A DNA stretch of 64,000 nucleotides from positions 744,001-808,000 of the forward strand of contig NZ_CP045296.1 of NCBI RefSeq assembly GCF_009363095.1, given 5' to 3'. The position numbers and the translations under genes are program-made. This DNA is from Paenibacillus cellulositrophicus. GTDB lineage: Bacteria; Bacillota; Bacilli; Paenibacillales; Paenibacillaceae. Shown piece after piece: positions 43,981 through 52,891 of the stretch (position 1 is its first letter; every line of letters starts with the position of its first letter). Under the pieces are notes generated by a model, which did not search any database, was not told where the DNA came from, and was given only the letters and a program-made list of their open reading frames with translations.

Positions 43981-45156
43981 ATGAAAAATAATTTTGACCA
44001 CATCATCAGCAGATTCGGTACGAACAGCGCCAAATGGGACGGAATGGCCCAATCCCAGGGGAATGACATGATCGCATTGTCCGTCGCGGACATGGATTTG
44101 CCGGCGCCGCTGGCCGTGGTGGACCGGATTACGGAAATGGCCAGACACGGTATTTACGGTTACACCGATCCGTTCCCGCCATATTTCGAAGCGGTGCAAG
44201 GCTGGCTGTCCAAAGCCTATGATTGGCAGGTACCGCAGGAATGGATCGTATTCTGCCCTCGAATCGTACAAGCCGTCTCTGTCCTGATTCAGAACCTGAC
44301 GGAGAAGGGTGACCGCATCCTCATCCATACACCTGCTTATCAACCCGTCGCGAAAGCGGTTGCGATCAATGGCAGAGAGCTGGTTGAAAGTCCGCTGCTG
44401 CTTGTGAACGGACGGTATGAGATCGATTTTGCAGACATGGAAGAGCAAATGAAGGATGGCGTGAAGATGGTCATGCTAGTCTCCCCGCATAATCCCACCG
44501 GAAGGGTCTGGACAATCCATGAGCTGGAACGGATCAGTGAGCTGTGCATCCAGTACGATGCGCTGATCGTATCCGACGACATCCATGCGGATTTCATCCA
44601 TCAGGGGCACGAGCATACCGTGATCGCCAAGCTGACGGAGCAGGTGGCAGACCGTTCGATCATTTGCACATCTCCGGGAAAAACGTTCAATCTCGCGAGT
44701 CTGGAAATCGCCAACATCATTATTCCTAACGAGCAGCTGCGGAAACGCTTTAAAGATGGGCTGCAGCAGGCAGGGATTCATAATCCGACCTTTTTTGCTG
44801 TGCCTGCCCTGGAAGTGGCCTATACGGCTTGCGATGAATGGCTGGACGAGCTTCGCGCATATATAACGGACAACATCGCCTATACGATCGATTTTATACA
44901 GACGCATATGCCCGAACTTAAAGTCATTCAGCCTGAGGGTACCTATTTATTGTGGGTGGACTGCACCGCCTGCGGCAAGGTTGAAAGCGATTTAGTGGAT
45001 TGGATTCAAAACAAGAGCAGGGTTAGTGTCAGCTACGGAACCTCATTTGGGGCGACTGGCGAAGGCTATATCCGCCTGAACGTTGCCGCTCCTAGGTCTC
45101 TTCTTCGGGATGCGCTGCAGCGCATGGCAGATCATTATCCTTTGCACGAGAAGTAG
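43981..45156 (+). CDS. patB: PatB/MalY-family C-S beta-lyase
   Basis: A 391-residue PLP-dependent fold type I enzyme. 'VSPHNPTGRVW' is the NPTG substrate-carboxylate loop, and 'TSPGKTFNLASLEIAN' carries the PLP lysine in the PatB/MalY arrangement. 'SDDIHADF' holds the Asp that contacts the pyridine nitrogen. By family precedent it cleaves cysteine, cystathionine or S-conjugates to a thiol plus 2-aminoacrylate. ATG 43981 has AGGGAAGGTGA upstream. Downstream RidA would hydrolyse the released aminoacrylate. Confidence 0.85.
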   Translation: MKNNFDHIISRFGTNSAKWDGMAQSQGNDMIALSVADMDLPAPLAVVDRITEMARHGIYGYTDPFPPYFEAVQGWLSKAYDWQVPQEWIVFCPRIVQAVSVLIQNLTEKGDRILIHTPAYQPVAKAVAINGRELVESPLLLVNGRYEIDFADMEEQMKDGVKMVMLVSPHNPTGRVWTIHELERISELCIQYDALIVSDDIHADFIHQGHEHTVIAKLTEQVADRSIICTSPGKTFNLASLEIANIIIPNEQLRKRFKDGLQQAGIHNPTFFAVPALEVAYTACDEWLDELRAYITDNIAYTIDFIQTHMPELKVIQPEGTYLLWVDCTACGKVESDLVDWIQNKSRVSVSYGTSFGATGEGYIRLNVAAPRSLLRDALQRMADHYPLHEK

Positions 45157-45190
45157 TTCACAATTCATTTATCCCAGGGGGAATACAACG

Positions 45191-46717
45191 ATGACAGAGC
45201 AAACGAAGGGAAAACAAATCAAAGAACCGACGCTGTTTTTAGCCTTACTTCCAATCATAACGATGGTGGTACTGCTGTGCTTGGGATACGTCATGTTCGA
45301 GCTGCCGCCTGAACCGCTCATTATTGCTTCAACGGTTGTCGCGGGGATCATTGCAGTTAGGCTGGGGCACAGTTACAACGATATTTTGAATTCCATTGCC
45401 CAAAAAATTGCCAAAACGATGCCGGCCATTCTAATCCTGATTGCCGTAGGGTTGATGATCGGGGCATGGATGGTGGGCGGCACGATTCCGATGATGATTT
45501 ATTACGGGCTCAAAATTATCAACCCGCAGTTTTTGCTCATCACCGCCTTTTTGGTGACGTCGGTCGTATCGGTCTGTACCGGTACGTCCTGGGGCTCTGC
45601 AGGAACGATTGGGGTAGCATTTATGGGCGTTGGCGCCGGACTGGATGTGAATCTGGCAGCCGTTGCCGGTGCGGTGGTTGCCGGTGCCTACTTCGGCGAC
45701 AAGCTGTCGCCGCTATCGGATACAACGAATATCGCGGCCCTGTCCACAGGCGTAAACTTGTATGAGCATATCGGTCATTTGCTGTACACGACGCTGCCTT
45801 CGTTTATCGTAGCCGGAATCGTCTATGTCATCACAGGTTTGAACACACATACGGCAGGTGCAGGTATCCCTGAAAAAGTAGGGACCATTATGGATACGCT
45901 GGGCACGATTTACCATTGGAATTTACTGCTCATCGTCCCGATACTCATCGTGTTGTACGGCTCGATCCGGAAAAAGCCTACGCTGCCGGTCATGCTGCTG
46001 TCTTCAGCCTTTGCGATGGCAAATGCCCTGATTTTCCAAGGCTTCACATTGCATGATGTCGTAAGCTCTGTATTGAACGGATTCGATATCGCGATGGTTC
46101 ACGTTCAAGGATTCGACTCGGCTGCGGTCATCCCGGATGTACCGAAGCTTCTGAACCGCGGCGGAATGAACTCCATGATGGGAACATTGTTAATCTGTTT
46201 CAGCGCAATTACGTTTGCCGGCACCATATCGCTCACCAAATCGCTTGAGCTGATCGTGAACCGGATCCTTAAGCATGTACGCTCGACGGGGTCTATGATC
46301 GTCGCAACGATCGTGACCGGTTTGACGATGATCGGCGTTACAAGTAATGGCCAAGTGTCCATCCTGATGCCGGGCGAAATGCTGCGCGAAGCATACATCC
46401 GCCGTGGGCTGCATCCGAAAAATCTCGGGCGGACGGTCGAAGACTCCGCTGCGATTACGGAACCCATCTTGCCATGGACGGCAGCAGGCGCATACATGGC
46501 CGGTACGCTGGGCGTCGCAACGCTCTCTTATCTGCCATGGGCCATGCTGTGCTGGACAGGGATCATTTTCGCCATGATCTGGGGCTTCACTGGATTTGGG
46601 ATCGCCAAACTGACGCCGGAACAGCAACAAGAAATGCTGCAAGAATATGACGGTCCGAATGCAGAAGAAATGAATTCGGAAACGATGGCCGCGGCAAAGG
46701 CAGCCCAAACCAATTAA
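45191..46717 (+). CDS. NhaC-family Na+/H+ antiporter-like transporter
   Basis: A 508-residue membrane protein with ~12 predicted helices. 'CTGTSWGSAGTIGVAFMGVG', 'AGAYFGDKLSPLSDTTNIAA' and 'LMPGEMLREAYIRRGLHPKNLGRTVEDS' (46365-46448) are conserved NhaC/MleN motifs. Members exchange Na+/H+ or organic anions; in an amino-acid lyase operon an amino-acid or organic-acid exchange role is plausible (inference). ATG 45191 with AGGGGGA upstream; the longer frame from 45083 overlaps the lyase gene. Confidence 0.87.
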   Translation: MTEQTKGKQIKEPTLFLALLPIITMVVLLCLGYVMFELPPEPLIIASTVVAGIIAVRLGHSYNDILNSIAQKIAKTMPAILILIAVGLMIGAWMVGGTIPMMIYYGLKIINPQFLLITAFLVTSVVSVCTGTSWGSAGTIGVAFMGVGAGLDVNLAAVAGAVVAGAYFGDKLSPLSDTTNIAALSTGVNLYEHIGHLLYTTLPSFIVAGIVYVITGLNTHTAGAGIPEKVGTIMDTLGTIYHWNLLLIVPILIVLYGSIRKKPTLPVMLLSSAFAMANALIFQGFTLHDVVSSVLNGFDIAMVHVQGFDSAAVIPDVPKLLNRGGMNSMMGTLLICFSAITFAGTISLTKSLELIVNRILKHVRSTGSMIVATIVTGLTMIGVTSNGQVSILMPGEMLREAYIRRGLHPKNLGRTVEDSAAITEPILPWTAAGAYMAGTLGVATLSYLPWAMLCWTGIIFAMIWGFTGFGIAKLTPEQQQEMLQEYDGPNAEEMNSETMAAAKAAQTN

Positions 46718-46826
46718 CAGAACGTCATTTTTTCAGGTACTTGCAAAAATACGGTTGATACACGCCAAGTTTTTTCAATTCCCATAAACATAAATGTGCT
46801 TCAAGCACGACAAGGAGAGAGAAACC

Positions 46827-47213
46827 ATGACATCACAAGAGAGACGAACTATTGCAACGACCGAAGCTCCGGGAGCTATCGGACCATACTCCCAGGCAGT
46901 TCAAATCGGTAATATGCTGATTACATCCGGACAGCTCGGGATGGACACAACAGGCGTGTTCCCAGCATCCGTAGAGGAACAGACACAGCGATCGCTCCTC
47001 AATGTAAAAGCGATTCTCGAATCAGCGGGCTTTACCATGAACGATGTGATTAAAACGATGGTATTTTTGCAGGATATGAACGATTTTCAGAAAGTCAATG
47101 AGGTGTACGCCACGTTCTTCACAGAACCTTATCCGGCACGCAGTGCGGTTCAGGTAGCCAAGCTGCCAAAGGGTGGTCTGGTGGAGATCGAAGTGATTGC
47201 CGTCAAGGCTTAA
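46827..47213 (+). CDS. ridA: RidA-family enamine/imine deaminase
   Basis: A 128-residue trimeric RidA-type protein. 'APGAIGPYSQAVQIGNMLITSGQ' (46866-46934) and 'YPARSAVQVAKLPKGGLVEIEVIA' (47130-47201) contain the conserved carboxylate-binding Arg ('ARSAV') and the terminal Glu. RidA hydrolyses 2-aminoacrylate and other reactive enamines to keto acids. ATG 46827 has AAGGAGA upstream. It is the last gene of the lyase operon. Confidence 0.93.
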   Translation: MTSQERRTIATTEAPGAIGPYSQAVQIGNMLITSGQLGMDTTGVFPASVEEQTQRSLLNVKAILESAGFTMNDVIKTMVFLQDMNDFQKVNEVYATFFTEPYPARSAVQVAKLPKGGLVEIEVIAVKA

Positions 47214-47230
47214 ATTGAAAATGTAGATAT

Positions 47231-47266
47231 AACAGCCTCTTGGTTCTCCAAGGGGTTGTTCTCTTT
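47231..47266 (+). terminator. Intrinsic terminator after RidA
   Basis: A 13-bp stem with two G-T pairs (47231-47243 with 47248-47260), a 4-nt loop, then CTCTTTTC. Confidence 0.7.
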
Positions 47267-47291
47267 TCACGGGATTCGATGCAGCACAACA

Positions 47292-47317
47292 AAAGCTGGC
47301 CAAGATCGGCCAGCTTT
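47292..47317. terminator. Bidirectional terminator between RidA and nitroreductase genes
   Basis: AAAGCTGGCC and GGCCAGCTTT form a perfect 10-bp stem with a 6-nt loop; T-rich on the minus strand. It ends the nitroreductase transcript. Confidence 0.75.
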
Positions 47318-47368
47318 ATAATATGTGTAATTCGTGTTAGCTAAATAGATGGGATTGAGCCGCTTGCT

Positions 47369-47980
47369 TTACTCAAATTCCCCTTCAAAAACAAGCTCGT
47401 TCAGCGGGCGGCGGTCATTTGGCACTTCGCGCTGCTGGATCGCTTCCGGAAGTACGGATTTATCGCCCAGATAGCCGAGGGCAATCACGGCGTGAAGCTC
47501 AAGGTGATCCGGTACGTTTAATATTTCACGGGCTTTATTGCGGTCAAAACCGCCGATGGCATGCGTGTGCAGACCGAGGATCGTCGCTTGAATCGCCAAG
47601 GAAGCCCAGGCTGCGCCGGCATCGAAGGCGTGCGCACCGTTCGGGTCGCCGTTTTCTCTAAGCTTGTCGGAAGCGACCACAATGAGAACTGGCGCACTGG
47701 ACGCCCATGTTAAATTGAATTCGTTTAAAAATGAATGAAATTTGCTGAGCTGCTCTTCGGTTTTAGCGACGATAAAGCGCCAAGGCTGATCATTATAAGA
47801 GGATGGAGCCCAATGTGCGGCTTCAAGGATGGTATAAAGGTCCTGATCACTGACTTTACGGGTGGAAAAAGCCCGTGTAGACCAGCGATTTAGAAAAAGT
47901 GGGCTTACCGGGTATTCGGATTTGCGCTGTCCTTGCACCTCCGGTAAAATTTCATTAACGATGGATTGAACGCTGCTCAT
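47369..47980 (-). CDS. Nitroreductase-family FMN oxidoreductase
   Basis: A 203-residue FMN enzyme with 'RWSTRAFSTRKVSDQDLY' (N-terminal FMN contact), 'AAHWAPSSYNDQPWRFIV' (nitroreductase motif) and 'ALGYLGD' near the C-terminus. Homologues reduce nitro compounds or quinones. A very good promoter (48070-48098) and GTAAG repeats in its leader suggest inducible control. Confidence 0.9.
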   Translation of the reverse strand: MSSVQSIVNEILPEVQGQRKSEYPVSPLFLNRWSTRAFSTRKVSDQDLYTILEAAHWAPSSYNDQPWRFIVAKTEEQLSKFHSFLNEFNLTWASSAPVLIVVASDKLRENGDPNGAHAFDAGAAWASLAIQATILGLHTHAIGGFDRNKAREILNVPDHLELHAVIALGYLGDKSVLPEAIQQREVPNDRRPLNELVFEGEFE

Positions 47981-48310
47981 ATACGATTTGTCTCCTTTTC
48001 AAATAAATATCTGCAGTGTTGTCATTGCTGCTTACTTAAACTTACGTACTTACTAATTAAATATAATTAAATATATGACTTAACTTGGATATAGTCAAAT
48101 CAAAATCTTTAATGGATGATTAGGTTTATTTGCAGAATGACCATGGCCGCAAGCAGGGTTTAGAGGCGAATAAAGAGAATATTAGATGCATCTCTTAGAG
48201 TGAGAACGGTTACGGTGAACCGGCAATTTTGCATGAAGCACAGTTTTAGTCTACGAATGTATCGAAAAACCAAAAAGCGACAATTCGAAGGAGAAGAAAG
48301 GTGGCAGCAA
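47981..48310. other. 330-nt divergent intergenic region
   Basis: It contains the minus-strand nitroreductase promoter and its repeats. The plus-strand promoter of the GMC gene is not obvious. No RNA gene or further ORF is seen. Confidence 0.5.
48031..48098 (-). promoter_or_regulatory. Nitroreductase promoter with GTAAG repeats
   Basis: On the minus strand TTGACT (48093-48098) and TATATT (48070-48075) are separated by 17 nt. Three GTAAG copies (plus-strand CTTAC at 48031, 48041 and 48049) follow the predicted start site and could bind a MarR/HxlR-type repressor. Confidence 0.6.
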
Positions 48311-50443
48311 ATGAATCAGAACGATCAAACATCCCTATCATTCGAGTGGCATTCTATATTGGAAGCGGTTTCTAATCGATTCATCCCGGAAAATGAATGG
48401 CCGTCTGCGGCCGGCGGAGGCGCACTCGTCTATATGGAACGTAGGGCAAATGAGGATCCTTCAACTTGGAACAAGCTGATCGAGCCCGGACTCCGCGCAC
48501 TCGAGTCGGAAGCTTCGGCTCGGTATGGGCACGCATTTTCAGAATTGTCCGAGGAACAACAGGATGGATTGTTGCAGGATGTCCAGCATGACCGCGTCCG
48601 CGATTGGCCTATTTCGTCCGCAATGTTCTTCAACGCATTGTTGGAGCTTGTCGTCGAAGGCTACTATGGAAATCCTGAATCTGGCGGGAATCGCGGTGGT
48701 AAATCATGGGAAATGATCGGTTTTCGGCCGGGTCCGGTATCCGGCGAACAGGGACCACCAGTCGAAGCCGATTTGCCTTTACGAACACTCGATCAGCTTC
48801 AAGACCGCTACGATGCCGTCGTCATCGGAGCCGGGGCGGGCGGATCGGTAGCGGCGGCGGTGCTGGCTGAGTCGGGCATGCGGGTTCTCGTCATCGAACG
48901 CGGCCGTTGGCTTCGGTATGACCAGGTAGGCCGGGACCATTTGCGCAACCACCGGCTGAGCAAATTCGGCCACAACACCGGACCTGATCTGGAGGGCAGT
49001 CCGCGTACGTTTCTTGATGTGGCTGGGGAAGAGAGAATCACTGCTCCGCATGAAGGAGATTACCACAACAACGCCATGACGGTCGGCGGCGGTACGCGGG
49101 TGTACGGCGCTCAGGCGTGGCGGTTCCATCCGGAGGATTTTCGCATGGCAAGCCACTACGGCATCCCGGACGGGAGTTCCCTTAGCGACTGGCCAATCTC
49201 GTACGAGGATCTGGAACCTTATTATGTGAGGGCCGAATGGGAGGTGGGCGTATCCGGTGACGGGAATGCCCACACCGGGCATGCCAAGCGGAGCCGGCCT
49301 TACCCGATGCCAGCCATGCCCTTGACGACGGAAGCGCGGCGGCTGGCGGAAGCGGCAGCCCGTTTGGGATGGGACGCCGGATCGGTCCCGCTGCTGATCA
49401 ACTCGGTCGAACGGGACGGCAGGCCGGCATGCGGACAGTGCGGCCAATGCGTTGGCTTCGCTTGTCCAACCAACAGCAAAAACGGGGGACATAACACGAT
49501 GCTCGTCCGAGCGGCCGCCACCGGTAACTGCGATATCATCTGCGATACGATGGTGGAGCGGATTGAGACAGAAGGCGGGAAGCGGGCCACGGGGGTAAGG
49601 CTGGTGCAAGAAGCAGGCGGGAAGATCCGGCGTCAACTGGTGGCAGCCGGTCAAGTCATCGTAGCCGCCGGCGCGATCGAAAGCGCGCGTTTGCTGCTGA
49701 ACTCGGCTACCGATGCAGAGCCGGATGGCATCGGCAACCGGTCAGGCCAAGTCGGCCGGAATCTGCAGGGTCATGTCTATACGGGCGCGTACGGTCTCAT
49801 GGACGATCCGATCCAGGACGGCCTTGGCCCTGGTGTCAGCATCGCTACACTTCGCTTTGCCCATGACAATGGCGGCGGCGTGATCGGGGGCGGACTGCTT
49901 GCCAACGAATTCACCCGGCTTCCCCTTATCCATTGGTACAGGGCACTTGCTCCAGACGCCCCGAGATGGGGGCTGGCAGGCAAAGAAGCGATGCGTGACA
50001 GCTATTTGCGCACCAGCCAGATCCAAGGACCGATTCAAGAGATCCCGACAGCGGAATCGAGAGTTCGTCTCTCACGATCAGTCAAGGACCGTTTCGGGAT
50101 GCCAGTCGCCCAGCTCTCGGGCCGGGTCCATCCGGAGTCGCTGCGGGCGGCAGCGATGCTGGGCGAACAGGCCGAGAAGTGGCTTTGGGCTGCTGGTGCG
50201 CACCAGGTTTGGCGAACGACTCCGGGAACCGGGCTTAGCGGCGGACAGCATCAGGCAGGCACGCTTCGGATGGGGGATGATCCCGCCACTTCGGTCACCG
50301 ATCCGACGGGACGCGTACACGGTTACGACAACCTGTGGGTGAGCGACGGATCCGTGCATGTAACCAACGGCGGAGTGAATCCGGTACTGACGATTCTAGC
50401 TTTGGCATTCCGGACTTCGGACAACATCGTGAAGCATGGCTAA
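48311..50443 (+). CDS. GMC-family dehydrogenase fused to a gluconate 2-dehydrogenase subunit 3-like domain
   Basis: A 710-residue protein. The N-terminus (~10-135) resembles the small (subunit 3) protein of membrane-bound gluconate 2-dehydrogenase. From ~165 it is a GMC FAD oxidoreductase, with Rossmann loop 'GAGAGG' (173-178) and 'HQAGTLRMG' and 'VTNGGVNPVLTILALA' in the C-terminal active-site region. A four-cysteine motif 'CGQCGQCVGFAC' (374-385) recalls the cluster-binding stretch in FAD-dependent sugar dehydrogenases. No twin-arginine or Sec signal is seen. ATG 48311 is preceded by AAAGGTGG. It may oxidise a sugar or sugar alcohol. Confidence 0.82.
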   Translation: MNQNDQTSLSFEWHSILEAVSNRFIPENEWPSAAGGGALVYMERRANEDPSTWNKLIEPGLRALESEASARYGHAFSELSEEQQDGLLQDVQHDRVRDWPISSAMFFNALLELVVEGYYGNPESGGNRGGKSWEMIGFRPGPVSGEQGPPVEADLPLRTLDQLQDRYDAVVIGAGAGGSVAAAVLAESGMRVLVIERGRWLRYDQVGRDHLRNHRLSKFGHNTGPDLEGSPRTFLDVAGEERITAPHEGDYHNNAMTVGGGTRVYGAQAWRFHPEDFRMASHYGIPDGSSLSDWPISYEDLEPYYVRAEWEVGVSGDGNAHTGHAKRSRPYPMPAMPLTTEARRLAEAAARLGWDAGSVPLLINSVERDGRPACGQCGQCVGFACPTNSKNGGHNTMLVRAAATGNCDIICDTMVERIETEGGKRATGVRLVQEAGGKIRRQLVAAGQVIVAAGAIESARLLLNSATDAEPDGIGNRSGQVGRNLQGHVYTGAYGLMDDPIQDGLGPGVSIATLRFAHDNGGGVIGGGLLANEFTRLPLIHWYRALAPDAPRWGLAGKEAMRDSYLRTSQIQGPIQEIPTAESRVRLSRSVKDRFGMPVAQLSGRVHPESLRAAAMLGEQAEKWLWAAGAHQVWRTTPGTGLSGGQHQAGTLRMGDDPATSVTDPTGRVHGYDNLWVSDGSVHVTNGGVNPVLTILALAFRTSDNIVKHG

Positions 50444-50614
50444 AACGGTCATCAGCAGTAAATACCAGAATGTTAGTGAGATAACCCTCCATCAATTGGC
50501 GTGAGGAAAATTCGATTATAACCTTTTATTACCATTTGATTGTGGTAGGATGATTGTATATGGAATCGAAATGATTCCTCACGCACAATACCTTTCTGAA
50601 AGGAAGCACATCGG

Positions 50615-51472
50615 ATGAAGCTGGTTATCACAGGAGCCACGGGAAACTTAGGCGGGCTCGTTATAGACCATTTACTGAAAAAGATTCCGGGAAACCAGAT
50701 CATTGCAGTCATTCGAAAACTGGATAAAGCCGCTTCGCTAACGGAGGCAGGTCTGGAAGTCCGCCAAGGCGATTACAACGATCCGGGAACGCTTCGCGCA
50801 GCTTTTGAAGGCGGGACCAAACTGCTATTTGTATCCAGTCCGGATACCGATGATCCGCTGCGGATCGTTCAGCATGCCAACGTAATCAAAGCTGCCAGAG
50901 ATGCGGGAATTAGGCATATTGCCTATACCAGCTTCGCTTTTGCCGAGGAGAATCCGTTTGCACTCGTTCATATGGCCACCGAATATGCCATCCGCACGAC
51001 CCGTATCCCATATACCTTATTGCGAAATGGCGGATATGCGGAGTTTTTCATCAATGCCCACCTTCAAGAAAATGTAGAACGCGGGGCGATCGTCACCAAC
51101 ACGGGCACAGGGAGAGTGAATGCGGTCAGCCGCAGCGATCTGGCACTTGCTGCCGCGACGGTACTGACCGGGGAAGGACACGAAAACAAGGAATACACGC
51201 TGGTTTCCAATCGTCCATGGAGTTTCGATGAGTTGGCGGAAGTTCTCTCCGAAGTTTCAGGTAAGCACATCATCCATCAAAAGGTTTCTTTCGACGAAGA
51301 GAAGGCCATGCTTGTTCAAGCAGGCATATCGGAATCTTTAGCTCAAATGACGGCCTTTATCTATAACACTGTTGCAGAAGGAACTATGGAGAAAACGACC
51401 GGCGATTTACATCAATTGATCGGACATCAGACGACGCTTAAAGAACTTATAATAAAAGCTTTGCAAGCCTAG
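50615..51472 (+). CDS. QorB-like NAD(P)-binding oxidoreductase (NmrA-type SDR)
   Basis: A 285-residue Rossmann protein with N-terminal 'ITGATGNLGG' and 'HIAYTSFAFAEENPFALVHMATE' (50918-50986). Quinone oxidoreductase 2 (QorB/YtfG) is the closest type. 'TLLRNGGYAEFF' is the substrate-side loop. AAAGGAAG lies 9 nt before ATG. It is a single-gene unit with its own terminator. Confidence 0.87.
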   Translation: MKLVITGATGNLGGLVIDHLLKKIPGNQIIAVIRKLDKAASLTEAGLEVRQGDYNDPGTLRAAFEGGTKLLFVSSPDTDDPLRIVQHANVIKAARDAGIRHIAYTSFAFAEENPFALVHMATEYAIRTTRIPYTLLRNGGYAEFFINAHLQENVERGAIVTNTGTGRVNAVSRSDLALAAATVLTGEGHENKEYTLVSNRPWSFDELAEVLSEVSGKHIIHQKVSFDEEKAMLVQAGISESLAQMTAFIYNTVAEGTMEKTTGDLHQLIGHQTTLKELIIKALQA

Positions 51473-51547
51473 GCAAAACGGGTAGATAGCCGCTTGAAGT
51501 GTTCATGTCTCCTGCGGACTGCTGTTCCTAGGTAACATTTAAGAAGG

Positions 51548-51582
51548 GCATAAGGTGAGGGTTCACCTGATGCTCTTTTTTT
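51548..51582 (+). terminator. Intrinsic terminator after the QorB-like gene
   Basis: GCATAAGGTGA and TCACCTGATGC pair with one mismatch around a 4-nt loop, then a T-run. Confidence 0.85.
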
Positions 51583-51712
51583 GTTGCGTCCGATCGTTCC
51601 CCTTACATGACAACCGTGTAAGTTTGTTGTAAGAAAGAACCCTAGGAGAAGTATGAATCTTGGGATAAACTTGCATAAGATATCCACTCATTCGCAATAG
51701 GGAGCAGAATTT

Positions 51713-52639
51713 ATGGCAAAGAATCGCAAGGTTATCCTGATCATCACCATCCTTTATACAGTCCTCATTTTGTATTTTATGTTTTTTGCTTTTGGCAGAA
51801 TCGGGGCATCGCACCAGATTACAGAGTACGAATTTATTTTTACGCCCATTGATTTTTATCATGTACCGGATTTGCCTGATTTGTTTCGATTTTCCTTAAT
51901 GGCTCTGTTTGGTTTTGGCAACTTCGCTGCATTTATTCCTTTCGGCTTTTTGATTCCGATGTTGTTTCCCATGCGCTACGTTCGATTTATTACATTGTTC
52001 TTTTTGTCCATCATGGTGGTCGAAACAGTACAGATGCTTACTTATCTGGGCAGCGGCGACATCAACGACGCGATTCAGAATTCAATAGGTGCTTCCATCG
52101 GATACGCAGCTTACAAATTAGGATCAAACGCAAAAACGATGAAGAAGCAGCTTGTGATTTCCGGATTTTCTGCATTGTTCATTTTCGCTGCCGTATGGGG
52201 CTGCTGCGAAGTTATCGAAACGGCGCTGACAAAAAAAGAAGGACCTTTCGTTGCAATCAACGAAGTGAAGGACGCCAGTGGAAATACAGTTCAACACACA
52301 GCACCATATCGTTTTGAGTTGGGCGGCGAACAGGTGCTGCCTCAGTACAATGTGTTCTGTTTTAAAGAGCAAACAGCAGCAGTTTACACCTCTGAACTAA
52401 GTGGAAAAGATATCATCCTCTACTTCAAGTATGGAGCAACAGGTAAGCTGGGAGGAACGCTTGCGATTACGGTCGATGGGCAGCAGCTCCTGCTGACAGA
52501 AGCACCAACCTATCAAGAGGGAGCTGCTGAAACGTACGAAATTCCAATTGAGAAAGCGAATAAACTTACGATCACCATTAAGGGAAATGCGAGATTGTGG
52601 GATCTCGGTTACAGGGAAATGAAGTATTTCTGGAATTAG
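51713..52639 (+). CDS. VanZ-family membrane protein with extracytoplasmic C-terminal domain
   Basis: A 308-residue protein. The N-terminal ~165 residues hold about five helices with the VanZ motif 'LGSGDINDAIQNSIGASIGY'. A further helix (~150-168) leads to a ~140-residue beta-rich tail ('VFCFKEQTAAVYTSELSGKD'), unusual among VanZ proteins, which are normally near 160-200 residues. VanZ is associated with teicoplanin resistance, but the chromosomal homologues have no clear role. Confidence 0.83.
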   Translation: MAKNRKVILIITILYTVLILYFMFFAFGRIGASHQITEYEFIFTPIDFYHVPDLPDLFRFSLMALFGFGNFAAFIPFGFLIPMLFPMRYVRFITLFFLSIMVVETVQMLTYLGSGDINDAIQNSIGASIGYAAYKLGSNAKTMKKQLVISGFSALFIFAAVWGCCEVIETALTKKEGPFVAINEVKDASGNTVQHTAPYRFELGGEQVLPQYNVFCFKEQTAAVYTSELSGKDIILYFKYGATGKLGGTLAITVDGQQLLLTEAPTYQEGAAETYEIPIEKANKLTITIKGNARLWDLGYREMKYFWN

Positions 52640-52711
52640 TGCTTGCTGATGCGCAAAATAGAAGTTATTTATATTTAATAATATAAATCATTAATCTGAT
52701 TAATTATATAG

Positions 52712-52749
52712 AACAGGGAGTGTCCTATATTAGGATATCCCTGTTTTTT
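52712..52749 (+). terminator. Intrinsic terminator after the VanZ-like gene
   Basis: AACAGGGA/TCCCTGTT outer stem and TCCTA/TAGGA inner stem, then six T. Confidence 0.8.
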
Positions 52750-52839
52750 GCTGTAAATGGTAGTTTTCCGTCCTTCCGCACACAGCAAAAATGCCTGAAT
52801 GCATGGGAAAATTTTATTGACAATCGTCATTAAATGTTG

Positions 52840-52876
52840 TTTCATTTTATTAAACTAAGTTGAATTTCATTCTATT
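52840..52876. repeat. Direct repeat before the XRE-cupin gene
   Basis: TTTCATTTTATT (52840-52851) and TTTCATTCTATT (52865-52876), with one mismatch and a 25-bp period, lie downstream of a TTGACA box at 52817-52822. It is a possible autoregulatory site. Confidence 0.35.
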
Positions 52877-52891
52877 TAGGAGATCAATGTG

